Assembly: GCA_949316235.1 (NCBI GenBank)
Contig: OX438759.1
Coordinates: forward strand, 10,987,118-11,051,117
DNA: 64,000 nt
Reading direction: 5' to 3'
Origin: Oegoconia quadripuncta
Lineage: Eukaryota > Arthropoda > Insecta > Lepidoptera > Autostichidae
In this document: positions 44,228 to 55,511 of the stretch, piece after piece
Layout: each line of letters opens with the position of its first letter
Numbering within the stretch: position 1 is the stretch's first letter
Program-made: the position numbers and the translations under genes
The notes under the pieces: model-generated
What the model saw: only the letters and a program-made list of their open reading frames with translations
The model's database searches: none
What the model was told of the DNA's origin: nothing

Positions 44228-44253
44228 TTTTTGATTTTTTGATTTTTGATTTT
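44228..44253 (+). repeat. Retrotransposon tail, (TTTTTGA)n-type
   Basis: Repeated TTTTTGA/TTTTTTGA units follow AATAAAATA. CR1-group elements typically end in short tandem repeats instead of poly(A). This marks the 3' boundary. Confidence 0.85.
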
Positions 44254-45419
44254 AATATTATAAACTCGATTTGTTTGTTTGTTGCTCAAGCATAAGAAAT
44301 CTGGTATATAAGTAGAACGTAATCTGTATTAGATAGGATATTTTTTATCTCCATTAAGTGAGTAGTTTCCGCAGGATGAACAAATTAAACATATAAGCGA
44401 TAAAGTTATTTTACGCATTTCAAGCCGCGGGTGAAAATCTAGTCTAGTGATAAATAAACGTCATGTCCATTTCTTGAGCCAACATAGAGCGTCATAGAAG
44501 CTGCCTCAAATGTAGATGTGGCTTTACTACCTATACCTATTGAATATTGTATTACGTGCGTTACGGACACGCATCAACACTATCTGGTGCGTAATGCCCG
44601 TCTCGACAGCCAATAAACTAGTTTCCTTCTTTTATTGGTGGGAACATTTTATTATACGGTATATTGTACTGTTTTGTTAGAGAACTTCCTTTAGTTAATG
44701 TTTTATTCTATTTTGTAGTTTTACGGCGACGTACGTAACGACGAGCAGTAAACACAAGCAGCGGTATACATACATAAAGAGAGTTAATTATTACCCGCCG
44801 TAATGGCACTTTTCTGTCAGCTGGACAAATGTCCAATGCTTTTTAAACTCAGACGAAAAATGACGGGTGCTATGTGTTTAAGGCGCTGTGTATGTCCAGC
44901 CTCTATCCCGACGTAGCTCAGTAATGCATGAATCGAATTGAGTGCGGCTTTTTTATTTTAAAGACTAAATGAGATTCAAGTTCCTAAGAACTTTCCTTCC
45001 TTTTCATAAAACATGGCTAACCATGTTTTATGAAAATCGGTTAAGCCATTTCGAAGTTATTTAACAACAAAGTTTTTTTAAACACCAGGGTCTAAAATAC
45101 AGGTAAAATAATTTTACCAAGTTTGGACGCAGGAAGTGTTCTTTCATCATCCTTTAATAATTACACGTTAAAATTGCAAAAGTTTGTAAGACTATTGGTG
45201 CAAAATAAACTATATTGTATTTTATATTTGATGTATTTCAATGATATCACAATCTTTCCCGGTTTTTATAAATTATATACAGATTGAACTCATCGCAGTA
45301 ATTTTAATATTAAGTAAAAATAAACGTTTAAATTTAATTGACCTCGCTTCTCGTCGCAGGTTAAAAAAATTGTAGTGTCAAGCAATGTGTGTATGATAAG
45401 AGCCCCTAGTTTCTCAAGA
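44254..45419. other. Decayed repeats, no gene; perfect palindrome at 45001-45036
   Basis: 44270-44450 carries GTTTGTTTGTTGCTCAAGCA, GAGTAGTTTCCGCAGGAT and GTGAAAATCTAGTCTAG, all blocks of the foldback family at 61278-61620. At 45001-45016 and 45021-45036, TTTTCATAAAACATGG and its exact complement flank CTAA. Confidence 0.55.
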
Positions 45420-45740
45420 TTCGGCCTAAAAAGTCATGCCAGCCGAACGACGTCCACTGCTGGAGCAAGGCCTCCCCTAAAGATTTCCACAACGATCGTC
45501 CTGCACTGCTCGCATCCAACCCCTTCCCGCGATCTTTAGCCTGCCCACGCTGCGTCTTCTGGTGCGTGGTCGCCACTCGAGAACCTTTCCGCCCCAACAG
45601 CCGTCGCCAATGTGCTATACACACTCCCATTTCGGTTTGGTAATTCTTCGGGTTATATCGGTCACCTTATATAGTTCTCCTGCGGAGCTCCTCATTTCTG
45701 ATTCGATCCCGCAGGGAGACATGGAGCAATTCATTAATAA
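45420..45740 (-). pseudogene. RTE-type LINE ORF2 C-terminal fragment
   Basis: The minus strand encodes LHVSLRDRIRNEELRRRT, then after frame breaks IAHWRR, GLDASSAGRSLWKSLGEA and LLQQWTSFGW. This is the normal order for the end of lepidopteran RTE ORF2. Frameshifts make it non-functional, and the reverse transcriptase core is missing. Confidence 0.8.
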
Positions 45741-45763
45741 TTTTTTTTAAATAAACTTTTTGT

Positions 45764-46060
45764 CATCAGCGGTTAAGACGCGGTCTCCCAATTTGGGAGA
45801 TCCGGGTTCGATTCTCAGGCAGGCCATGTACCAATGAGTTTTTAAATTTAATTTAGGTACTTATGTGCATTCATCATACTGCTCCTAAACGGTGAAGGAA
45901 AACATCGTGAGGTAACTTGCATGCCTGAGAAATAAAAATTCGAAGGCATATGAAGTCCCCATCCCGCATTGGGCCAGCGTGGTGGACTATGGCCCATACT
46001 CCCTCATATACGGGGAAAGGCCTAAATCCCTGCAGTGGGATATTTACGGGCTGATGATGA
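45764..46060 (+). mobile_element. tRNA-derived SINE, family C, full-length copy
   Basis: Head CAGCGGTTAAGACGCGGTCT, B box GATCCGGGTTCGATTCTCAG, middle TTGCATGCCTGAGAAATAAA, GGGCCAGCGTGGTGGACTAT, and end CCCTGCAGTGGGATATTTAC plus TGATGATGA. It closely follows an RTE fragment. The two heads and tails align with 26521-26795. Confidence 0.88.
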
Positions 46061-46239
46061 AACTTTATGAATCTGATTCAAAAGGCTTGAATATGTATTC
46101 ACGTACACATAATATAGGTCGCCAAATTGTACATTCTATTATTACCACTTTTCTGAAACTGTATTTCCTTTTCTGTTGCGCAATAAAGAGTATTTGTATT
46201 GTATTGTATAATTGAATCGCCAAAAATTGGCAAAACAAC

Positions 46240-46440
46240 CGTCTCTCTTTATCTCCGAAGTACATCATCAGGTCCTAACCAAATTTATATACGACCACCC
46301 TGGAGATAAAAACCCTATCTATCAATCAAAAAAGCAATCAAGAAAGTTATATTAATAATTGACGTAATGAACATACATAAAAATACATACAGACGAACAT
46401 AGAACCTCCTCCTTTTTTGGAGTAAAAAAGCATAATTGGT
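46240..46440 (+). repeat. Dispersed repeat, AACCTCCTCCTTTTTT-type end
   Basis: This is the better copy of the family described at 32690-32935. It is preceded (46168-46213) by CAATAAAGAGTATTTGTATT with TGTAT-type repeats, which looks like a separate retroposon tail. Confidence 0.6.
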
Positions 46441-47854
46441 AAACTCACCTATTTAAAATATAGTGTACTTATATTATATTGTATATGTTTATGAAGCAGT
46501 ACTCCCAAAGTGTGTGTTTCAAACTTGACATTACTAATTTGATTTAATTCTGTAATATTGGGTTCTTAATTAATTTTGCGAGGTAATAGTGATTGATTAC
46601 TTAGAATAAACCAAATCATTACCGCCGTGAGCTAATGACAGCTCATCCGCTTCCATAAATAATGAAGCTAAAGGTACATTAAAGTTTGATTGGCTTTTCA
46701 TAGTCGGGCCCACGTAAAATGAGCGTAAGAGCATCGTTAAGTTTAGTGTATCCACAATCGTCTTCACATTGCCACCGCACGCCCATCCAGATGGGAATAA
46801 AACCACGTCCATATACGTTATAGCCTCTTCCCTTATGCATTAAACCGGACTTTTATCATTCCTTTCATTTATGTACCTAGTTGGGGGAATACCTATTCGT
46901 TGTGGAGATAATGAACTGGTTTGTTCCGAATGGATCGGACGTTTTAGCACGTCCGCAGCGAGTAGGACGTGAGCAAGAATGTCAAACGATACGGATCTCT
47001 TGACGTGATCGCAAACTCGGCTCGGCAGCATTCATCAGATGATATGTATTTTATAAATTTCATTTGGAAAGTACAGAATCGGATGCAACCTACGTCGTTA
47101 CCCTTGTTACTTCGCATCTTCCGAGTACAGGTTCCGCTGCCGCCTCGGCAGAAAACGTTAAATGGCGCAAATATGCCGGTCTCAATGGAGATCACCTATT
47201 TGCTCCGTTTGCCGTAAACATATGGGCGGACACCTAGTCAACATAAGAGAACCCGAAAGTCCATGATGTCATCCAAATATACTAACTAACTGTGTTAAAA
47301 GAAATATCTTCGAATAGCCTTAAAACATTTCCCCTCGTTTATCTTTAATGTAAAAGAAAATGTACTCTAATCGGACCATGTATTACTGAGATACATCCGG
47401 ATAAAGACTGGCATACAACGCCGTCAAACATACATCAATCGTCAAGGATTAAAAATCCGTTAGAAACTACACACACTCAAAATATCTACAAAGGAGTTAA
47501 TTACATGGTTAAAATAATATAACTTTGTTTAAGTTATTACTATAATTAATTTTATTTCGCAGCTCCGCTTAGGTCAGTAGTCATGCAGTCAGGACATTGC
47601 CTTTTATTAAAATAGTTGAAGTATGTAAAACTGTACATTAATGAAAACCACGTATAGTGTTACTTAAGTACCTACGTTTTATTAAATCCATAAATTTTAA
47701 AAAGATACTACCAATTATAAAAAAAACTAGTAAGGTAATGTAGTTATTTTGCATACGAGAAGCTCATTTGTTTTTACATCGAAAACCTTCGAAACATTCA
47801 ATTTCTGGATTTCATGAGTTACTCAAGTGACACTATAATCTTTAATCAAGGTGA
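46441..47854. other. No gene recognised; CpG-richer part 46960-47220
   Basis: Overlapping frames on both strands at 46840-47217 reflect GC-rich sequence (AGGTTCCGCTGCCGCCTCGG). No domains or splice pairs were found. 47390-47440 (GATACATCCGGATAAAGACT, GCCGTCAAACATAC) resembles 63820-63865, a dispersed motif. Confidence 0.4.
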
Positions 47855-48205
47855 GTTACCAGTGATGACTTATGGCAATGAAACGTGGGCCCTCAATATG
47901 GACCTCATAAGAAAACTCAAGGTCTCGCTACGAGCTATGAAGAGGGAATTACTCGGCGTTACACTACGTGATCGAATCGGGAATTAAGAAATCCATACAC
48001 GAACGAAAGTTCCCAGTATAGCCCAACGGATTAGTCAGTTGAAGTAGAGGCTATGTAACTGGAAGAACTGATGGCCGGTGAGGCATTAAGGTTCTCGAAT
48101 GGAAATCACGCACCGGCAAGAGCAGCATAGTCAGATGACCTGAGCCAGAGGAAGTCGCTGGATGCAGGCCCCTTCCAACCGGCGGCCGCTCTAAAAATCT
48201 TGTGT
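47855..48205 (+). pseudogene. RTE-type LINE ORF2 C-terminal fragment
   Basis: Reads VMTYGNETWALNMDLIRKLK then a KRELLGVTLRDRIGN block, a stop, an IHTRTKVPSIAQRISQLK block, and a RGSRWMQAPSNRRP-like end in another frame. In-frame stops and at least one frameshift make it a pseudogene. It lacks the terminal GAT repeat found in other copies. Confidence 0.8.
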
Positions 48206-50413
48206 CAGATATGTTGATGAACACTGTACGCCGTTTAAGGCTTAAAAATATGATTAAATTTACGCTCTGTATATATATTCTTTATAGCACAAGAAATACA
48301 TACAGAATACAGTCACAAAATATGTACATAGGTGAGCTTATCTCAGGAGTAAGTATGATAATAAATAATAAAATACGCAAATGTAGCCCGAGCCTCCTTA
48401 AATTGGAATCAACGATACCCAAACGCTATCTCGCAGAAATATGCAATCTGTCGACTGATCGAAACATCTGGAGAAAACTTTTCCCTCTTGAAACGGCTTC
48501 GCGTAATCTTTAACGAAGTTCTCAACTTCATAACACTTCTAGCTGAAACTATTTACGCTATTATATCTCCTTACTGTCACTCTAAACTGTCACTTAAATT
48601 ACCGCAATATTCCATTAGAACAAACTTTCTACTGACTGTACATGATTTTATTATTCGACTGCACCAAGAAAGAGGGTAATATTTTTTTTTTAATGTATGT
48701 ATGTTTAATGTATGTGTAATTCTACGTTACCTCCGGTAGCCTAAACGGTTTAACTGATTTTGAAATGCAGAAATTGTTAAATTCGTCTTGATCCATAATT
48801 CAACATGGCATCCATAAATACAAAAGATATTGTCGGGTTTTTAAGTTTTTAATACTTAAATTTAATAAATATTAATATTGCTTGTATTGAAACAAAATCA
48901 TTACGAAGTTTTAAATTAGGTATACCTAATATATTTATAAACAAATTCACAATCTGAAAAACCAGACAACATAACCAATTTCTTAAGTTTCCTTAAAGCC
49001 TATATGCTCTTGCTTTGTATGGAAACTTGCTGTGTTATATTCGGTCTGTTGTAATATTATAAGGCCCGTATTTCAGAATGTTGCTCAAGCGTAGATCTGC
49101 GCTTAAGCATAGTTAGAAAGAGATGCCGGTATACAAGTTACATAAAGCTGTCCCTTTTTAACTGTCCTCAAGCGGAGATCTTTGCTTGAGTAACATATGG
49201 GAATTAGTTTGCGATTTTTCCGAACAAATACTTACACACCGTTTAAATTATACAGAAGAAAATAAACAGGCCGTAAACAAAGACGGACATCGTTTTATTG
49301 TATCTATAGGTACTCAGACGTAATATTATATCCCCATTTCCAAAGTGCTATGTTTATTGCTCATGACGTTTACTTTTACGACAAAACATAACAAACAATT
49401 TGCTCCAAATTCCGGGCCGGGTTTCGGTAACGCCCAGCCCTACACTATTTCCAGTTAGAATTTGATCTTCTAAATCGCAGAATATTTCTCGGAATTCAGC
49501 TTATTGGAAATAAATCCTGGATAAAATAGGATCATACCTGTTTTAGGTATAAATGACAAGTGCAGTGATGAAACAGTAGTACAAATCGTATAAATATCTG
49601 AAGTATCTCATTGTATAGCGGCGATTGTCACGACACTTTATCCCATTTATGACACAACCATTATAATATCCCAATAGTACACTAATATGATGTATTAAAG
49701 TAAATATTATATCGAGAGAGAACTTCCGTAAGTGTTTATAACAATCGATCAATAAGTTCTCTATATTTATGAAAAGTTTCACCCAGTGCAAATATCACGA
49801 CTCAATAAACAATTTTTAGAAAATATAAAGTAACCATTGATTATTTTTTTTTGAAAATTGTTTTAGGAGTACTTGACATCATCTACAACGCAATGACATT
49901 CACAGTGGTAACTTTAATTTAATATTGTAGGTTTTATATATCTAAATACCTATACTTTAACTAAAGCAAACTTAAGAATGGTTAGGAAATATTTTTATTC
50001 TACATATTACTGATGGGCACTCTACAAAAGATCAGGAACTTTAAGGTTATAGGAAGTTACACCACAAACAGTACGTATCTTTAATGGACTTATATAATTA
50101 TATTATACCGATACAATAATATTGCGATATTGATATTACCATTTGTGTTCTTTCGATTTTAAATAAAATAAAATAATGCAGATTCTCATAAGGATAAATC
50201 CAAGTTAAATTACTGCTTTACAGTAAATATGCTGAGACCCAGAGTTGCATCTAACGTCATACGTGTCGAACTTTAATGGGAGGTCGCAGCGCTGCGAACG
50301 ACGCAAATTTGGTAGTCACATTGATGACACAAGAGTTTTTCGATGTGATATGGTATAGTAGCAAATATAAATCAGAATATTGTCAACTACCACATCGTTT
50401 CACTCTTTTTTAA
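48206..50413. other. No gene recognised; imperfect inverted repeat at 49080-49194
   Basis: 49080-49109 (GTTGCTCAAGCGTAGATCTG...) and 49165-49194 form an imperfect inverted repeat around AGAAAGAGATGCCGG, typical of a small foldback element. Frames elsewhere have no domains. Several short AT-rich palindromes occur. Confidence 0.45.
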
Positions 50414-50632
50414 ATAAATATTTCGGACACTTACACGAATCATCTAGTCCCTAACTAAGCAAAGCTTGTGCTATGAATACTAGATAACGGATAAACATAC
50501 ATAAATATTTATATAAACATCCAAGACTCGGAAATAAATGTTCGTATTCACCACACAAACAATTACCCCTGGCGGGATTCGAACCGTTGGTTTTGCTGAT
50601 AGGATCACTATCCACTACACCAACCGGTCGTC
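50414..50632 (-). mobile_element. Family A SINE, nearly full-length
   Basis: Minus strand: GACGACCGGTTGGTGTAGTG head through tail AAGTGTCCGAAATATT. Seven bases of the B-box region (the GGTTGCG of GGTTGCGGGTTCG) are missing, so the internal promoter is damaged. It is the uninterrupted reference for the split copy at 5133-5604. Confidence 0.85.
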
Positions 50633-50724
50633 ATAAGTTTACTCTACAAGATTTAAATAAATCTCTATGAAATTGAATCAATTAAAACCTAGCGACTAAT
50701 GTATTAATACGATATATATCGGTC

Positions 50725-50866
50725 TAGTAGTAGTAGTAGTAGTAGTAGTCAAATAGAAGCAAAGTTATATACCCAAGTGGTGGTACATAAAAGAGCTGTA
50801 TCATGAAACATTCTACCTGTATATGCCTATGATCCACAATAAACTATTTGAATTTGAAGCTTTGTC
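50725..50866 (+). mobile_element. (TAG)n run and retroposon 3' tail
   Basis: CTAGTAGTAGTAGTAGTAG at about 50725-50749 is a trinucleotide repeat. It is followed by GGTGGTACATAAAAGAGC and CACAATAAACTATTTGAATTTGAA, a LINE-like 3' end with a short TTGAA tail. Confidence 0.5.
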
Positions 50867-51825
50867 AGTCTTGTTACTTTATTTATAACTTGTAGTGTTT
50901 AATCTGTGGTAGTTCTATATTCTCTACGTTAATTCCCAAACGTAACTAAAATAGAATTCAATTAGGATTTATTAAACCTTTTTCAATATTCTATACTGCT
51001 CAAAGGGCTTCGCAAATTACTCATTATTTATTAATAATATGTAACAGATAAAAATGGTTACTGTGGATTATCTTCAGGAGATACTCGTATACATATGCCA
51101 TCGCGGATATGCCATAGTGACAGTGCCAATCTAACAGCTTCATTAAGGTACGACAAATACTTCATAAGCCATAATATCACCAGTACTATGCTGGAAGCAA
51201 ATGGAAAGCCTATACAAAGCCGAAGTTCAGGCTCTGTAGTGTGCCTTGGCAAGGGTTATATATCCAAGTGTGGCATCTTGATGCTGGTAATATACAGGGT
51301 GAAATTTTCAATACGGCCTGCAAGGTCAAGGAATAGCGAAAGGAACTCATAGGAATCTCGGGCCCGATTTTAATGAAATCTAGAACTCAAAATTCCTATT
51401 TGAATAAGCCTGTATTATCGTCGTATCCAACGAATAAGGGCGCAATTGCAAACAACGTACTTTACAGGAGGCAGTTTTTTTATTATCCTTTCGAAGATAA
51501 TTAATATTATTGAGAATGTTAAATCTATTGACGTTTATTAATACATTAGACTTCGTTTAAAAGTAGTTTTCATTAACTTAATCAAATATTTATATTGATT
51601 TTGTCCCTTAAATCTTTATTCGCCGGAGTATTTTGTGTTGACTCTAGCAGTAAGCGACATCACGGCTTTTTTCTTCGGGAAATACTAGGCCACAAATGCT
51701 TTTAGGTCTCTTTTAAATTATGTTCATCTAAAGTTAAATGAAACAATTGTCGATTTAAGGCAAATTGGGCGTTTTTGTAAGTAGGTAGGTACGTGAAAGT
51801 AAAATTTCAAAAGAAATTGCAAAAT
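50867..51825. other. No gene recognised; TACAGGGTG transposon end at 51294
   Basis: TATACAGGGTGAAATTTTCA (about 51292-51311) matches the ends of TA-targeting elements seen at 5221. No second end was located. Confidence 0.45.
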
Positions 51826-51831
51826 TTTATT
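51826..51831 (-). terminator. Poly(A) signal AATAAA for the minus-strand gene
   Basis: The minus strand has AATAAA about 200 nt downstream of the TAA/TGA-type end of the 52033 frame. The intervening sequence is AT-rich and has no other good signal closer to a cleavage site that I could identify. Confidence 0.5.
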
Positions 51832-52032
51832 AAAATGCAAAAATTGTTAAAACTAAATCAGACTTTGGTAAGTAAGTATTGTTTAAAAAATAAATGTTAA
51901 CGGTCAATCACAAACAAAAAATCTTAATTCTAAATTAAAATTCAATAACAAGTAAAACTTTTAAAAACAAATATTTACTTAAAATTAGTTATTGAGAATA
52001 ATATTTTCCAGGCACGTTGCAATGTTTTAAAA

Positions 52033-54347
52033 TTAAAAGGAATAATAGAAAACAACAAAGTCCTCAATGACAAAAAAAATTACACCCGAAGATTGAGGAC
52101 TTGGAATCGTGAAACTAGAAGAGGGGCTATCTAAAACAATATCAGCAGAGGCAACAGATATATTTTGATATTCCAAGATATTTTCCGAATCAGATGGATC
52201 TTTATGAGTTATTTCAACAGAATTTACCTCTTCTATAATAATATTTTGGTCTATTTCTAAACTCGAATCATCTTCACCAGTAGGAACACAAAATATGGAC
52301 GGAAAAATATTTCTATTATCATCAGGTAAGTTGTTTTGTAATTCTGAAATATTTTCAGGGTTATTTTCACAAAACGAAGGTAATTTGATTAGTTTCGAGT
52401 TACCGAGATTTGTTTCGTTTATAGACTGGCTTAGTGGGAATTCCACGTCTTTCGTTGATGAGTTTCCTTTACAGTCAAGAACACTCTCAAATTCTTTTAT
52501 TGTCTGCGAAGACTTGGCACTGCATGGCGGCAAATCGGAGATACCATTATTGTCATTCCCATCAGTTAAGTTCGGCAAGATTGACAGATTGTAATGTATG
52601 GCACCATCAGGTAAGTTTATAGATGTAGGAGGAGAGACGTCAGATGTTTCTTCTACATTTCCAGAAGACTGCGAGTTTGAATTATTTACAAAAGGAGCGA
52701 CAGGTAAGTTTGCTTGAATGCATATAATATTGGAACATATATCTAATCGGCGCAGGGAACAGCTTTTGTCTGGGTTAAAAATCTCAGTACCAGTTGTACC
52801 TTTTACAGATTTTTTTGACATGGATAGACCGTCGTTTTCTGGCAACAAAATGACAGGAGCTTCCAGAATTTGTTCTTTAGTCATCATTGGTTGTCAGTTT
52901 TGTATCTCTGTCAATGGTGTAGGTTGATATATTTTATTTTCTTTTGTCAGTTCAGGAGTGTTCTTTTCTTCAATATTCTGAAATATTAATAAAAATATAC
53001 AGTAGAGGTCTCTAAAAGAATTATCATTTACTAGCTGTTGCCCGCGACTTCGTCTGTGCAGCCTAAGATTATTGTTCGATGGTGTGGTACGATATACCGA
53101 CATAAAAAGTATCCTATATGTCCATCATCATGGTTCAAGATATCTCCATACCAAATTTCGTTAAAGTCAGTTCAGTAGTTTAGTCTTGAAAAGGTGACAA
53201 ATAGACAGACAGATCGATAGACCTATTTTTGCATTTATGATACTAGTGTGGATAGGTACCTATCCTATCTTGCTAATATTGTAAAGAAAAAGAAGAAGAA
53301 AGAAAAGCCTATAATATGTTAATCCAGTACCTCATCTATCTATTTACCTAATTTTATTCAACTGAGCCTGGAAATTAGATAAAATATTCAAATATCGAAA
53401 CATCCATTATAAACATCTAAGTATGAAAATATCAGTGACATGTGGATGTTTGGACATTTAAATGTTCGTGGCTCAATCACGCATAGACAGCTGGACCGAT
53501 TTGAATGAAATCTGGTGTACAGACAGAGCATATTTTGAATTAAAATACAAGGTATTTTCCTGGGTAAATGTAGACGAGGTCGCGAGCGGAAGCTAGTTAG
53601 TTTAGTAATAAATAAACTGCAACTTACAGACTCAACATCTTGTTCGATGTTATTAATTAAAAATGCAATTTCTTTTTCATTTCCAGGTGGAACGGGTGAC
53701 TCAACGAGTTTCCTTTTAGCTGAAAATAGAGTTTACATGAAAAAATTCAGCCGTATAACGCCCTAACCGCCAAAAGAGTCCTTTGTTAAATTGTAGAGAA
53801 ATACCTACTTTAAAATAATTAGAAGTATAGAAAAGAAGTAAAATAAAATTATTTGGTTAAAGTTTATCAAAAATAATAAAATAAGTTTTGAAATAGGGTT
53901 CAAACACAAAAAAATATAATAAATAAATATCAGTACGTGGAATAAGGACACAAACGACATAAGGACTTCATATTTTTCTTACAAACGCTAATTATTCAAT
54001 TCCGTGGAAAACGGCCAAATTCGCCCGTGGGGCTTTTTTCGGCGGAACACTATTATTGTAAATATTAAATTAGTGAATATTACCTGGTACTACCTATCTG
54101 TGACTTTACTTGGAAATAATGTCTTACACAGCTCGTGAATGTTGTAATTAGTAATACAAGTGGCAAATCTAAAATTAAGTATAGTTTCATGCTTTGAATT
54201 TCAACGATTTTTGAAAAGCGCTTGTTAAAACATAGTATAAAGATTTTACTTACTTAATATTTTCTTCCTCCGTTTTTTTATAGGTTTGATGTTGTTATTG
54301 TCTTCTTTCATAACTATGTCGACTAACTCACGTCTTCGCCGTTTCAT
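52033..54347 (-). CDS. Three-exon host gene of unknown function with in-frame TGA
   Basis: Exon 1 is 54347-54254, exon 2 53719-53628, exon 3 from 52977. Introns start GTAAGT in both cases and end TTTTCAG and ATTTCAG. Phases fit (1, then 0). The joined ORF is 89 codons: MKRRRRELVDIV, KKRRKKIL, KRKLVESPVPPGNEKE, ending PTPLTEIQN, then TGA at 52896-52894. The N-terminus is strongly basic, suggesting a nuclear protein (inference). The same frame continues for 286 codons to 52033: acidic and Ser/Pro/Asn-rich (VILLPENDGLSMSKKS, LPPCSAKSSQ), probably disordered. No domain recognised. An in-frame upstream ATG at 54437 would add 30 residues with a hydrophobic stretch; I prefer 54347 because the AAA before it suits insect initiation. 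The gene could also be a pseudogene carrying a nonsense mutation. Confidence 0.7.
52888..52896 (-). promoter_or_regulatory. Stop codon in readthrough context TGA-CAA-CCA
   Basis: The nine bases following AAC are TGACAACCA. CAACCA fits CARYYA, the hexamer known from tobamovirus-type readthrough, and C after TGA is a leaky context in insects. ATGATG begins directly after, so reinitiation for the downstream frame is an alternative. Exon 3 upstream of the stop (52977-52894) contains no GT, so no intron can begin there to remove the TGA. Confidence 0.5.
53030..53605. repeat. Repeats within intron 2, opposite orientations
   Basis: 53030-53255 begins ACTAGCTGTTGCCCGCGACT and ends CATTTATGATACTAGTGTGG. 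53495-53600 ends GGTCGCGAGCGGAAGCTAG. They are inverted relative to each other and belong to the same broad family as 27486-27688. In the pre-mRNA they could pair. Confidence 0.65.
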
Positions 54348-54394
54348 TTTATAAGACAAGCAGTAGGTACTAAATAAAAAGAAATGAAAACTAA

Positions 54395-54530
54395 ACAACA
54401 AATTAAACGCGAACGACCCGCCGCCGAATAATGGCATTATGGCGGCTGCGCCTCCACTTCGCCCCCGCGCTCGTCCGCTTCTCGCCAAGAATAAGCTCCT
54501 TAAGGCGCATGTCGCTGTATTCGCCGTTAC
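54395..54530 (-). promoter_or_regulatory. CpG-rich presumed promoter and 5' UTR
   Basis: GC- and CG-rich sequence (GGACGAGCGCGGGGGCGAAG on the minus strand) lies directly upstream of exon 1, in contrast to AT-rich flanks. The frame across it is open because of composition, not because it is shown to be coding. No TATA box was identified, so a broad CpG-type promoter is likely (inference). Confidence 0.5.
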
Positions 54531-55189
54531 CAGCAGGATGTCACAAATGTGGCTTTTTTTAATCTTTAATTATTAGATTATTTAATAAGCGTTTTTTTAT
54601 GAAATTGAACTTAAACCATTAGAAAATGGGGTGGAGAATTCAATTAAGTAATAATAATAAAAGGCCACCGTGGCGTTTGTGGCCGTATTCGTTGGATACG
54701 ACGTTATTACACCATTCGATAGTGTCGGTAATAAGGAACCAATTCTGGGAAGTAATGATATACGACACATATAAAGGAAGATGTTAATATTTGCGCCCAA
54801 TTAAAAAATTCACCCTTTATACCGCTTCTACAGCGGTGACACTAGGACCCGTCCCAACATATTCAAATTCAAAATAAGATTTATTTCGTAGGAGGAAAGT
54901 ATCACTTGAAAACATCACATTCTTTAACTTAATATTAAAATTATTGACATTACGATCCCCTTGCATATCTCCTTTGTTATTGATTGAGATATCAACTATG
55001 CTACATTTCAACTGTGTATTCCGCTTATCCGCTTTCGCCCACCGTTAAATGGTCGGATCTGTGGAATCCGGACCAAAATCCGTTATATCCTAACCATATA
55101 TGCCGAGGCAACTGGCAGCGTCTGAAATCCGCTTTCGCAACCATCGTGAATAAACTAAACAGTCCGTGATATGATCCCAGAACTTTTTC
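54531..55189. other. No gene recognised
   Basis: Short frames without domains. 54870-54885 (TTCAAAATAAGATTTATT) looks like a LINE tail remnant. Confidence 0.4.
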
Positions 55190-55500
55190 AACCGCGTCAG
55201 TGGCTCAATGTAAACAACATAAGGTTTTTGAATCGGAGATCGCGGGTTCGATCCCTAGCCGGGTACATGTTTAACCACCAACCAAACCGAGTGGTAGTAG
55301 TTGGTGGTAGGGCAATTTAAATGTCCACCTGGCTAGCTACCACCATCTGAGTTAAGTGTTAATTGCATTTGTTGTTTCTCCGGTTGTCAGAAATAAGACA
55401 GCCAGTCCCCCAAATAAGATGGGATTTCCGGGCCTATACGCTTCCACCTTCGGCCTCATCTTCACTTAACATTAGTTGTGATTGAGGTCAAGTGCTAAAT
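55190..55500 (+). mobile_element. tRNA-derived SINE, family D, full copy with head
   Basis: The head CGCGTCAGTGGCTCAATGTA plus B box ATCGCGGGTTCGATCCCTAG is followed by GGTAGTAGTTGGTGGTAGGG, CACCTGGCTAGCTACCACCA, CAGTCCCCCAAATAAGATGG and GATTGAGGTCAAGTGCTAA. It shows that family D copies without heads (18321, 30226, 31706, 61690) are truncated. Confidence 0.85.
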
Positions 55501-55511
55501 AAGATACTTTC

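Larger units (their letters stand above)
39655..44253 (+). mobile_element. Near-complete CR1-group non-LTR retrotransposon
   Basis: The element has ORF1 (interrupted by one frame change), ORF2 with endonuclease and reverse transcriptase, a 3' UTR stem-loop and a TTTTTGA-type microsatellite tail. An esterase-like domain in ORF1, an APE endonuclease in ORF2, no RNase H domain, and a non-poly(A) tail are features of the CR1 group (established for that clade). The 5' boundary is not resolved; 5' UTR may extend several hundred bp upstream of the first ATG. No target-site duplication was identified. ORF2 is uninterrupted over more than 960 codons, so insertion is likely recent. Confidence 0.9.

Noticed and set aside
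54435..54437. Upstream in-frame ATG as start of the host gene
   Set aside because: Possible, but it would place a hydrophobic stretch before a strongly basic, nuclear-like N-terminus and start within the CpG-rich 5' region. The ATG at 54347 was preferred; not excluded.
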